From Pedobacter caeni (GTDB taxonomy: Bacteria; Bacteroidota; Bacteroidia; Sphingobacteriales; Sphingobacteriaceae), in NCBI RefSeq assembly GCF_900129215.1, contig NZ_FQUQ01000002.1, positions 1,633,397 through 1,697,396 on the forward strand: 64,000 nt of DNA, in the 5' to 3' direction. How positions within the stretch are numbered: position 1 is the stretch's first letter; every line of letters begins with the position of its first letter. Shown in pieces: positions 53,036-63,400 of this stretch. A program made the translations under genes and the position numbers. The notes below the pieces were generated by a model, which worked only from the letters and a program-made list of their open reading frames with translations, ran no database searches and had not been told where the DNA came from.

Positions 53036-53068
53036 GATATGATCTGTAGAAATATTGATACGATTTGC
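53036..53068 (+). promoter_or_regulatory. Second pair of direct repeats, matching 37043-37075
   Basis: GATATGATCTGT (53036-53047) and GATACGATTTGC (53057-53068), with the same 21-bp period as at 37043. About 36 of the surrounding bases correspond closely. It lies ~217 bp upstream of the minus-strand GT2 gene. Together the two copies bracket the locus. The rest of the gap (52820-53035) shows no coding text or promoter. Confidence 0.5.
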
Positions 53069-53081
53069 TTAATAATTAGCT

Positions 53082-53219
53082 CTATTTCATTATTTTGAGC
53101 TGCTCGCCGAGCCAGATTAGCCCGTAAGAATCTATCGTAGCATTTGTGAAGTCATCAGACAGGTTGAGCTGGTTAATGGAATAATCCAGACTGGGTGCAG
53201 TATTCTCTACAGAAACAGT
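53082..53219 (-). pseudogene. C-terminal coding remnant of unknown gene
   Basis: Minus-strand frame of 45 codons from after a stop (53220-53222) to TAG 53082-53084, encoding TVSVENTAPSLDYSINQLNL then SDDFTNATIDSYGLIWLGEQ and LKIMK. The text is clearly protein-like but has no start. It may be the end of a DUF6266-type protein, a weak guess. It directly borders the repeat pair at 53036. Confidence 0.45.
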
Positions 53220-53304
53220 TCATGTGTTGTAGCAACAAAAGAAAATTAGTTTTAGTTCTTTGATGATTCTTTATAGAAAGCTGTTTTATAATTGGTCAAT
53301 ATCT

Positions 53305-54138
53305 TCATTTATCTGGTGCTGCTGAGGTAGGAGCCAGTATTTTTTTTAATTCAGGCAGAAGAATTTTCTTATAGCCTGAGAGCTGCGGGTGGATGCGGTC
53401 AGGTACTAGTTGATCGAAGACTCCCGGATTTTCCTTCATCAGCTTCTCCCAATTGGGATAGTGGTCAACAATAAGTAGTCCCCGGGCTTTAGCAACATTC
53501 CTATAACCTTGTGTATACTCAGCAAGCTTAGGGCGATCGGAGGCATGGGATCCTGAGCCGGGTTTGTCCATTACTGTGTTCATCGTTTGAAGGATAATCT
53601 CGGTATTGGGGTTAGCAGAAAGGATCTTATCGATGATTAAATTGAGGTTTTTCCTTGAGTCCTCCAACGAGATTTTATAGGGCAGGTAGGCATCTTTTGT
53701 AGTAAACTCAATGAATACCACGTCTGGCTTATGGGCGATAACAACAGGAAGCTTACCTAAGCCGGAAAGGGCGGGGTTGTTGTTGGGACCCACGCTGGAA
53801 GAGGAGGCACTGACCCCCTCGTTAAAGAAGGTGATTTGTCCGGGAAACGCTTTTTTGAGCCAGTTGTTCATCATCACATCAGGCCAGCACCATTCACCAC
53901 CAGTGAGGCTGGTGCCCATAGTGACGATAGTGATCTTTTTCCCTTTTTTCAGGGCAGCGATAAATCGGGCACCAGCAGGTACAACCGCAGACTTATTTTC
54001 CAGAGAAGCCGTATCCAAAGTTATAGTGGCAATATTTTTAGCATAGCCCTTATTAAATGATGACAATAGTAAGATCAGGCTTATGATGCCAATTACCATC
54101 TTACCATTAAAGGGATGTTTTACTAGTTTTAGATTCAT
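53305..54138 (-). CDS. SGNH/GDSL-family hydrolase
   Basis: 277-aa exported protein; N-terminal hydrophobic helix (KMVIGIISLILLLSSFNKGY). Block I: ITIVTMGTSLTGGEWCWPDV with the catalytic-type Ser in GTSL (GDS becomes GTS). Block II: FNEGVSASSSSVGP (Gly). Block III: DVVFIEFTTKDAYLP (TKD in place of GxND). Block V: VPDRIHPQLSGYKKILLPEL (catalytic DxxH). Ser, Asp and His are preserved, so esterase activity on a surface polymer is likely, though the unusual blocks I and III point to an odd subfamily. Monocistronic in appearance. Confidence 0.85.
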   Translation of the reverse strand: MNLKLVKHPFNGKMVIGIISLILLLSSFNKGYAKNIATITLDTASLENKSAVVPAGARFIAALKKGKKITIVTMGTSLTGGEWCWPDVMMNNWLKKAFPGQITFFNEGVSASSSSVGPNNNPALSGLGKLPVVIAHKPDVVFIEFTTKDAYLPYKISLEDSRKNLNLIIDKILSANPNTEIILQTMNTVMDKPGSGSHASDRPKLAEYTQGYRNVAKARGLLIVDHYPNWEKLMKENPGVFDQLVPDRIHPQLSGYKKILLPELKKILAPTSAAPDK

Positions 54139-54256
54139 AGGTTTAATTGCTTAATAAAGCTATGATATGAGCTCATCTTTAAAAATGGACAATTTGTATT
54201 AAATGATGGATTATTTACTTCTGATAGAAGTTGGTCTTATTACTCTTTATTTTCTT

Positions 54257-55219
54257 CTACAACTTTATATAAAGCGCATAGCAATGCTTCATGCGCTGCT
54301 CAATATCTTTTAAATAATCAAGATCTTCTTTTGTGGGCCTGTTGTGCCGGAAGCTGTAGGTATATATGGTCATTGTAGATTGCAAATCTCTAAATCTGGC
54401 ATATAAATGGTACTCCCAAAACAATTTGCTCTGTGCCAAAGGGAATAACGTTGTAGTAGGGTCTGCGTACGCCGCTTTTTCGATAGATTCCATTAGTTTG
54501 GCAATATCTTTTTGCGTTGCTTTATTGTAGGGTTTTGTTCCTGAAGTAAGGCTGTCAAGCAACGCGTTGAATTTGTTGCTGGTTTTTATAGCTTGTTTCA
54601 TTGCTGATGCACATTTTGCGGAGGGCCTGGTGTTTTTCGGTATGAGGTATATATCGCGATAAATCACATCCGACTTCAGAATAATACTGTCGCTTATAGC
54701 GGTAAACCTCATGTCTAAGCGCTGAATAGAATCTATTAAAGCAAATCCCTTTTTTCCCTTGTCCAGATTAAAACTATTGCTTCTGTAATAATTATCAAAG
54801 GCTTTGTAAGTCGTTTGTATCTGATGAAATACATTTGCCAAATCGGTTGTTTTTTCCTGCAAATACCTGCTTTCTTCCCTGGTCAGATTATCCAGATGTT
54901 CAACAGGCTTTTTTTTGCCAACTAATAATATGGAATCTAAACCGTCATTGAGGATACCCTTGTCATAATCATCTATATACTTTTTGTTCCCAAACACCGT
55001 ATCGACTCTATTGGGGTTTATCATGATTTTCTTTTTCTCCTGAATTGCTTTTCGCATAAAAGCCGCCAACCTCTGTTCGCGGAAGGTCACATCAGCAACA
55101 AGATTAAAAGCATAAGCGTCCAGCAGGTATTCTTTGCTTTTATCATGTCTTTTGTCTTTGCAGGAAAAGAAAGCAAGTAAAACCACAAGGGAGAAGAATA
55201 TTTGTTTAACATAGCTCAT
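54257..55219 (-). CDS. Lipoprotein, possibly DUF3829/YiiG-like
   Basis: 320-aa lipoprotein: MSYVKQIFFSLVVLLAFFSC with lipobox (AFFSC). It is almost wholly helical with many Lys/Asp (LLDAYAFNLVADVTFREQRL; YKAFDNYYRSNSFNLDKGKK; DLDYLKDIEQRMKHCYALYI). The spacing of aromatic and charged residues vaguely recalls the YiiG/DUF3829 lipoproteins. Divergent from the sensor gene at 55347. Function unknown. Confidence 0.7.
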   Translation of the reverse strand: MSYVKQIFFSLVVLLAFFSCKDKRHDKSKEYLLDAYAFNLVADVTFREQRLAAFMRKAIQEKKKIMINPNRVDTVFGNKKYIDDYDKGILNDGLDSILLVGKKKPVEHLDNLTREESRYLQEKTTDLANVFHQIQTTYKAFDNYYRSNSFNLDKGKKGFALIDSIQRLDMRFTAISDSIILKSDVIYRDIYLIPKNTRPSAKCASAMKQAIKTSNKFNALLDSLTSGTKPYNKATQKDIAKLMESIEKAAYADPTTTLFPLAQSKLFWEYHLYARFRDLQSTMTIYTYSFRHNRPTKEDLDYLKDIEQRMKHCYALYIKL

Positions 55220-55286
55220 CTTACAAATCTAATTTAAAGTCGTTTACAAAAAGAGAAAAAGAAGGGTGATAAACCCATGATAAATA

Positions 55287-55319
55287 TTTGGTGGTTTTGT
55301 AGATAAAACATTAACTTTA
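55287..55319 (+). promoter_or_regulatory. Promoter of the sensor gene
   Basis: TTTG (55287-55290), 21-bp spacer, TAACTTTA (55312-55319). One mismatch to the Bacteroidota -7 consensus; the start codon is at 55347. Confidence 0.45.
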
Positions 55320-55346
55320 GCCTTAAATGTAGTACACACCGCAACA

Positions 55347-57137
55347 ATGCCTTCTTCTGTCAAAAAGTACTTATGTTGTTTCCTCTTCTGTATTTCTTTT
55401 GCATCATCAGCACAAAATATACAGGTATTAACTAATGCTGAATTTTTGCAGGTCAGGACTTATGGCGTGCTTTCTGACCAGCATTACAGTTTCGATAAAA
55501 TTCTTAACGATACTACTCTTGTTTTTAGGAATAACAGTTCTTTGAACAGGACTGGCGCAGATTATTATTGGATAAAAACGATCATAGAAAACCCTTATCC
55601 TAATCAGGAGCACTATCGCATCTCTCTTTCTGTACCACTCAATTATTCTCTTTACTCTTTTGATGATCTCCATAAAAAATGGATTTGTCGTACTTCGGGA
55701 CCAGCGGTAGCAGATCTGCAAAGGGAAAGAGGTGTTATCTCTTTTAGTTTTAAGGGGCAGACAAAAAATGTATTATATTTTAAAGTCGATGTCTCTGACA
55801 TCAAGTCTTATAGACATGCTATAGCTCCTGTTATCCTGTTGAATAAAGAGATTTCATTTGATGGCCGTGAAAAGATTTCATGGCTTACCTGGTACATTTG
55901 TATTGCGGTATTACTTAGTTTCAGCTGCTATAATCTATATATCTATTTTCATTTAAAGGAGCAGATTTATCTTTATGGATTGGTTATTCAAATCGGGGCA
56001 ATCATCTTTATTACTGCATTTAAGCATTTCTTTAATGCATTGATTCCTTTTACGGGATATAATCTACGATTAAATACAGATGGATCTGTTTATCATTATA
56101 ACCTCAATTCCTTTTTGCTTCACATCGGTATAATTCTGATTTTTTTTGGCATGATCCAATTGACCAGAACTTACCTGAATACTAAGAAATTGTTACCTGT
56201 ACACGACGGGGTACTGAAATACATGATTTATGTGTATGCGGCTTACGGATTCATTCCGGCAATAGTAACCATCACAGGGTGGTATTATCTGGATCATTAT
56301 ACCCTGATGATGGACAATATTTTAGTGTTGCTTATTGTTCTTACCATCTTTTTAACCAGTATGGCGGCTTACAAAAGAAGGATCATTGCCGCAAAATATT
56401 TTTTACTGGCAAATACACTGCCTCTGATTTTTGGGGCTGGTTTAGCATGCTATTACATCATTAATTCGGCCCCAACCTATACCAACAACACTTCTGTTTT
56501 ACCGGAACTGGCTATACTTTCTCAGATTCTTACCTTCGCCGTTGCCCTGGTTGCACGGGTCAGAATAGTTAATGAAGAGCTTAGATTAAAAGAGCAGGAA
56601 ACGATAAAACTGGAAACAGATATCGCTGTAACAGGATATAAACGGTTGCTTGCTGAGGAAGAAAATCAGCAGATCATTAATGCCATTCGGGAAGAGAAGA
56701 ATAAGAACGACCTCCTGCAGCAAAGACTGGAAGCGAATGAACGGGAACTGGTCGGTAATAGTGTATACATCCACCAGAAAAACAAATTGCTTTCCGATCT
56801 GAAGCTCCAGATCAAGGACATTAGTAAGCATTATCCTGATGATAAATATCCGGCTTTAAAAAATATAGAGAGCTCCATAAAGGATAGTCAGTATCTTGAT
56901 TCAGAATGGGAGAAATTCAAGCTTCATTTTGAACAGGTACATCCTGATTTTTTCGGAAACCTTCGTGTTAAACATCCAAGCCTGACCAATAATGAGTTGA
57001 GGTTATATGCTTACTTCCATATCAATCTCTCTACAAAGGAAATTGCCACATTGCTCAATATTGAACCGGCCAGCGTCAGACAGGCAAAGGCAAGGTTAAA
57101 TAAAAAGATGAACAAGTTTGCAGTAAATATGAGCTAA
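55347..57137 (+). CDS. 7TM-DISM sensor fused to a helix-turn-helix domain
   Basis: 596-aa one-component membrane regulator. Signal peptide (YLCCFLFCISFASSAQ), an extracytoplasmic 7TMR-DISMED2-like sensory domain (about 25-165: YYWIKTIIENPYPNQEHYRI; SFSFKGQTKNVLYFKVDVSD), seven helices (about 185-400: ISWLTWYICIAVLLSFSCYN onward), a coiled coil (about 405-490), and a C-terminal LuxR-like HTH (HPSLTNNELRLYAYFHINLS, TKEIATLLNIEPASVRQAKA). No kinase domain. It should transduce a surface ligand directly to DNA; the HTH resembles those in Bacteroidota triple-tyrosine-type regulators. Targets unknown; the giant repeat gene reads away 285 bp downstream. Confidence 0.88.
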   Translation: MPSSVKKYLCCFLFCISFASSAQNIQVLTNAEFLQVRTYGVLSDQHYSFDKILNDTTLVFRNNSSLNRTGADYYWIKTIIENPYPNQEHYRISLSVPLNYSLYSFDDLHKKWICRTSGPAVADLQRERGVISFSFKGQTKNVLYFKVDVSDIKSYRHAIAPVILLNKEISFDGREKISWLTWYICIAVLLSFSCYNLYIYFHLKEQIYLYGLVIQIGAIIFITAFKHFFNALIPFTGYNLRLNTDGSVYHYNLNSFLLHIGIILIFFGMIQLTRTYLNTKKLLPVHDGVLKYMIYVYAAYGFIPAIVTITGWYYLDHYTLMMDNILVLLIVLTIFLTSMAAYKRRIIAAKYFLLANTLPLIFGAGLACYYIINSAPTYTNNTSVLPELAILSQILTFAVALVARVRIVNEELRLKEQETIKLETDIAVTGYKRLLAEEENQQIINAIREEKNKNDLLQQRLEANERELVGNSVYIHQKNKLLSDLKLQIKDISKHYPDDKYPALKNIESSIKDSQYLDSEWEKFKLHFEQVHPDFFGNLRVKHPSLTNNELRLYAYFHINLSTKEIATLLNIEPASVRQAKARLNKKMNKFAVNMS

Positions 57138-57421
57138 CCTCCTTTATTTCAGCATTATTCTTTAATCATTTCTCCTTTACTGTACCTGTGAAATAAATCG
57201 GCATGTATACACTTTGTCGATACCCGTTTTTCAGCTTTTCATCAGGACTTCTGTTCCTTTACAAAATATTCCCCGACTGTTTAATCGCCCCTGCAGTCCC
57301 GGTTATTTACTTCGAAAACAATATTTAAACCCATGCGCTCATTTTCGAAATGTGGTATCGAACAATTGAATCCAATGATGATATGAATAAACTTTACTTA
57401 TTAGAATACGCTCTTTTTTTA

Positions 57422-60400
57422 ATGAAAACGGTAAAATACCGGGCAGCTTTATTGATCCTATTGATAAAGCTGCTGCTACCGTTTTCAGTAGCCGCGCAAA
57501 CACCTGTAATCAGTTATGGTAACAGCCCGAAAGTTTACCAGACCGGTACAGCGATTACAGCAGTTACACCTATAGCAAATAATGTATCTCCTTTTGGATA
57601 TGCAGCAGTGCAAACTAAAATATTTGATCCGCTAGCTTATACGTTGGGGCCGATAGCGATTGATCCTTCGGGAAACATGTATACCATTATGATGAATAAG
57701 CTGATTCGGATACCTCCGGGTGGTGGTTCATATACTGAGTTCAGTCCGGATAATTATAATTCCAAATCATTGAATATTGATGCCTTGGGTAATACTTACA
57801 TTCTCGATTCTTCAGATCCGGGATCAGTTTATAAAATTACGCCGGCAGGAGTGAAAACAATGGTAGGTACCGGGTTTTATTATCCATATAGTGTGGTCAC
57901 AGATCGTGCAGGTAATATCTATGTGGCTGAAAACAGTGTCGATAATATTAAAAAGATCTCTGCACAGGATGGCAGCGTGACACTGATCAGCAGTGCAGTA
58001 TCGAATCTGGGAATGCTGGCGATGGATCCTGCAGGTAATTTATATGCGACAGGAAAGGGGAGATCAGATATCATTTATAAAATACCCTTGGACAGGAGTG
58101 CTCCGGTGCCTTTATCGGGGCTTACGATCGTTAGCCAGGGCTTTACATCTATCGCTGGCCTGACAGCTGATAATTTAGGGAATCTGTATGTAGTGCAATA
58201 CAATAACATCATTTACAGAGTCGTAGATGGAGTTAAAACAAATATTGGTACCGTCGGTAATCCGACACTTGGTTGTGTTGCTGTGGATGCTTCCGGAAAC
58301 GTATGTGTGACTACGCAGAATTACACCATTGGGCTGGCTCAGGCAAAGCAAAATGGTGGTTATTATATTAGTCCGGCGCTGCCTTCGGGTTTGGTATTTG
58401 ATAGCTCTACGGGGGTGATTAGCGGGACGCCAAATGTGGCAAGCGCGGCAACTGATTATACCATTACTGCTCATCATAATACTGGCTCAAAGGCTACAGC
58501 AATATTGAACATCAGTGTTACTACCCCCCCGGTACAGGCCAGTAATGTGTCTTTTTCCAATAAAACCGGAACTTCAGCTACGCTGAACTGGACAAATGGC
58601 AATGGATCATCCAGACTTGTCTTTATGACAAAAAATATTGGTGGTAATACCGGCCCTGTGAATGGCAGCAGTTATACAGCCGCTTCGGTTTTTGGTTCAG
58701 GTACGGCGCTTGGTTCTGGCGGTTGGTATTGCGTTTATAATGGCACCGGTTCTTCTGTTAACGTGACAGGCCTGATTACCGGTCAGAGTTATAAGGTAAT
58801 GGTCGTAGAGTATGACGGGCTGCCTGGAAACGAACATTATTTTGCGACTGCAGGTGTTGGTAACCGGGCTAATCTCGCGGTGTTGCCACAACTACCGGCA
58901 ATCAGTTATGGGGGGGCGAAAACCTTTTTTGCAAAACATTTAAATACAGCGGTTCCGAATAATACCGGGGGGAATGTGCCGGCCGAAATTTATGGAGCCC
59001 CTAATGCTTTTGGCAAGTGTGATGCCGCATATCTTATGGATTTAAAAGCAGATGTTGCGGGTAATATTTATATCGGAGGCAACAACAGTAAGATTAAAAG
59101 AATTAATGCGTCAGATGGCAGTACCACAATTATTGGTTCAGGTATTAGTCAGCCAGCAAGTATTGAAACAGATTTGGCAGGAAATGTTTATATCATTTTT
59201 GATAATAAACTTTATAAGATTCTGGCTTCGGATGGTACGATGTCAGTGATTGCTTCAGGATTTAGTGATGGTACAGGTGTATGTGTCGATACTGATGGCA
59301 ATATTTATCTGTCACTGTTTGGGGGCGCTATTAAGAAGATTTCTGTGGCTGATGGTTCGATGTCTGATTTTGTGGTCAATAGTCCGCTTAGCAAGGTTCT
59401 GAGTATGGCCATTGATTTACAAGGAAATTTATATGTGACGGAATTGAACCAGGATAAGGTCAAAAAAATCAGCCCGGAAGGGAACGTAACGCTTATAGGT
59501 TACGATTTTTTAATGGCCAACAGTTTGGCGACAGATGCGCTTGGTAACGTATATGTTGGTGATTATTCGGCAAGGGTTGTCAAAAAAATATCTGTGTTGG
59601 ATGGTTCAGTCAGCACTGTAACCGGGCCATATCACATTCTGGAAAAAATTGCCATGGACGGGGCGGGAAACCTCTATGTGGTCTATCGCAGTCCATTTAT
59701 TGATGTTCCGATTGTGAAAGTCTCTACCAATGGATATACGATTAGTCCGGCATTACCTGCAGGACTTAGCTTTGATGGTAGGACCGGAATTATTAGTGGT
59801 ACTCCATTGGTGGTTTCTGCAGCCACAGATTATACGATTACCGCTTATAATACCGGAGGACTCAGTAAGACAATTGTCAATATTGGTGTAGTGGATCCCT
59901 CTGCAGGTAACATTAAGTTTAGTGGGACAACGAATAAGGCAACTACGGTGAGCTGGACTTCAGGTCTGGGAACATCAAGGGCCGTATTTATGTGCAAGCC
60001 TGCTGTAGAAGCGGTAACACCTGTTGATGGGATGGTTTACAGTGGCAATGTGGTATTTGGATCCGGTAATCAGATTGGTTCAAGCGGATGGTATTGTGTT
60101 TATAATGGAAATGGTTCTTCAGTAAATGTGAGTGGTTTAACGGAAGGTAATACCTATGGAGTGATGGTGATTGAGTATAATAATACCGGAAGTCCGCAGT
60201 ATTTATCCGGTTCTTCTCCCGGCAATCCTGGTTATGTATTTATACCGCAACAATCTCCGGCGATCAGTTATCATACACCCCAGGGATATGTGCAGGGGAA
60301 AGCCATTACTAATCTTATTCCTGTTAATTCCGGAGGTGCTGTGCCTGCTTATAATTATGGCGAGCAGAGTACAATTGCATCAGGTATTAACTCACCGGGT

Positions 60401-63400
60401 ATCGTAGCCGATGGGTTTGGGAATTTATATGTTTCGGATCTTAAAGATGATCTCATTAAGAAAATCGCTCCTAATGGTAACCCTTCATCTCTTGTGCCTG
60501 CGTATCCCCGTGGAGAAGGATTAGCAATTGATCCATTGGGAAGCCTGTATCAGACTTACGTGGGGAATGGTACCATTCAAAAAATTACTTCTTCTCTTAA
60601 TGGGAGTATAATTGCGAGTGGTTTAGATTCACCGACGGGCATTGCATTGGATGCATCTGGCACTATCTACGTGATTGAGCAAGGAAAGCATTCGGTTACA
60701 AAATTACCGGTTTCGGGAGCTGCGCGGGTGGTGGTTTCTTCAGATTTTGTGGAACCTACGGGTATTGCGGTGGATGCTGAGGGAAATATATATGTCGCTG
60801 ACAGAGGGGCCAATCTGGTTAAAAAGATTTCAGTTACTGATGGTTTGATCAGTACAGTGGGGGCGGGGTTTAACAAGCCTTTTGGGCTGACGTTGGATGC
60901 TCTTGGCTATATCTATGTGAGTGATCAGGGGAGCAATTCGGTGAAGAAGGTGGCTGTTGATGGTACGTTGAGTACATTGGTAACGGGGTTAGATCTTCCT
61001 GGCGGCCTGGCAATAGATTTTTTCGGTAATCTGTGTATCACTTCATTGGGAAGTGTAAAAAAAGTCAGCAAATTGGCGCTGAGTGGCTATGAGATCAGCG
61101 CTGCTTTGCCTGCGGGATTAAATTTTAACAAGCAAACAGGTGTGATCAGCGGTACACCTACTGAGTTCTCTGTGGCAAAAAACTACACGGTTTCGGCCTA
61201 TAATTCCAGAGGAAGTAGTACAGCAAATCTTCAGATAAGCGTGTTTAAGGTCCCGTCTGTACAGACAAAAACAATTGTATTTACCAATAAGAGCTCCACA
61301 AAAGCTACCATCAGCTGGACAAAAGGGGATGGGGAGTCCAGGCTGGTATTTGTTGCTAAAAATACACTTGGTAATGTTTATCCTGCAACTGATGTCAGTT
61401 ATACTGCTAATCCGGTTTTTGGCTCCGGATCACAATTAGGAGCAGATTGGTATTGTGTATATAAGGGGAGTGGGACTACTGTAGATGTTACCGGTTTGGA
61501 AGCTCCAAATGTTTATCAGGTCATCGTTTTTGAATATGATGGTTTGCCGGGAAGTGAAAAATATCTGAGCAGCACTGCTTCAGGAAATCCGGCTGCAGTT
61601 AATATACTGCCTGCTACACCTGTGATTAGTTATGGTCAACAGGTATTCGCATTAGGGACGGCAATTACTCCGGTATTGCCGGTCAATACGGGAGGGGCGG
61701 TACCTGCAACGGTATATGGTAGTGTGGTTAGCCTGGCTTCAGGTTTTAGCAGTCCTAATGGCCTGGCAGTAGATGTTAAAGGCAATATATATGTTTCCGA
61801 CGGGGTCTATGGTAAGGTATCAAGAATTCCACCGGGGGGGAATGTGAGGGTAGATTTTGGATCGGGCTTTAATGCACCGGCGGGAATTGCGCTGGATGCA
61901 TCCGGAAATGTGTTTGTGGCCGATGCTTTTCTTAGGAAGGTGATGAAAGTCGGAGCCCTTGATGATGCCATGTCTTATGTTGGCGATGGCAGTCTTTATA
62001 ATGGCCCGAGGGGTGTGGCAACAGATGCCGCGGGAAATGTATATGTAACGGACTTTTCTTCTGGTTTTGACAATGTGTTCAAAATAACTTCCGAGGCAAT
62101 GATTAACCTTGGCCCTGGATTTTCCCGGCCTTTAGGGGTTGCAGTTGATGCAACAGGTAATTTGTATGTGTCAGATAGTGGAAATAATGTGCTTAAAAAG
62201 ATTTCGGCCTCAGATGGTTCTATGTCTGTTGTGGCAAATCTCGGTGTTCCTGTTGGGGTTGCGATAGATCCGATCGGAAATATTTATGTGAGCGCGAGAA
62301 CGGAGAATGCGGTTAAAAGAATATCGGCGATAGATGGGAGCATCAGTACGATTGGTTCTGGCTTTAACAGTCCCACTAGTCTGGCAGTAGATGTAAAGGG
62401 GAATGTATATGAAATGGACAATACTAATCCGCAGCTTAAAAAGATTACTACTACAGGTTATACAATTAGTCCGGAACTGCCTGATGGTTTGGTCTTTGAT
62501 CAGACCACCGGCAAAATCAGCGGTACGCCAACTACGCTTTCTGCTGCAAAGGATTTTACAGTGACGGCCTATAATGAAGGTGGCAGCAGTGCAACGAACG
62601 TAAATATTGCTGTTGCTATACCCTCCTCAATTTTGGTAACAGGGACAGTTACGGCCTTAAATACCGATTATGGGACGGCATCAGTAAATACCAGTTTTAA
62701 TGTTGAAGGCAGCAGTTTATCAGCAGATATAAAGGTTAATGCTCCTGTTGGGTTTGAAGTTTCCCGCTCTGCTACGACTGGTTTTTCGAGGACAGTTACT
62801 TTAGCTCAGACAAGCGGATCAGTAGCTTTGACAACAATATATTTAAGATTGTCAGCAGATGCTGAAGCAGGGACTTATACAGGGAATATTGTGGTGGGGA
62901 GTCTGGGGACAGCTGATGTGACCAAAGCTGTGGTCTCAAGTACAGTAAGTCCAAGGGTGTTAACCATAACCGCAGCCGGGATTAATAAAATTTACGACAA
63001 AAATGTTACTGCAACTGTAAATATAACCGATGACAGGATCAATAATTACGATCTGACGGTGAGTTATACGGCAGCTTTTGACAATGAGAACGCAGGGCTG
63101 AACAAAACAGTTACGTTGAGTAATATTAGTATTGCAGGATTGAAAGCCTTTAATTATCAATTGAATGGTACGACGCTTACTACCAGTGCAAATATAACAG
63201 GTATTGCAATTACCATTACTGCAAATGCCCAAACTAAGGTTTTCGGTGCTACTGATCCGACACTGACTTATACAACCAGTTCTGCACCGCTAACCGGTGA
63301 TAATTTTTCCGGAAGCCTTAATCGTGATCCAGGTGAAGATGTGGGGAATTATGCGATTAAGCTGAATACCCTAACACTTGGCAATAATTATGCGATTACC

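Noticed and set aside
57500..62600. Repeated blocks as possible mobile element copies
   Set aside because: They are in-frame protein modules (NHL/Ig-like) of one gene, diverged at DNA level.
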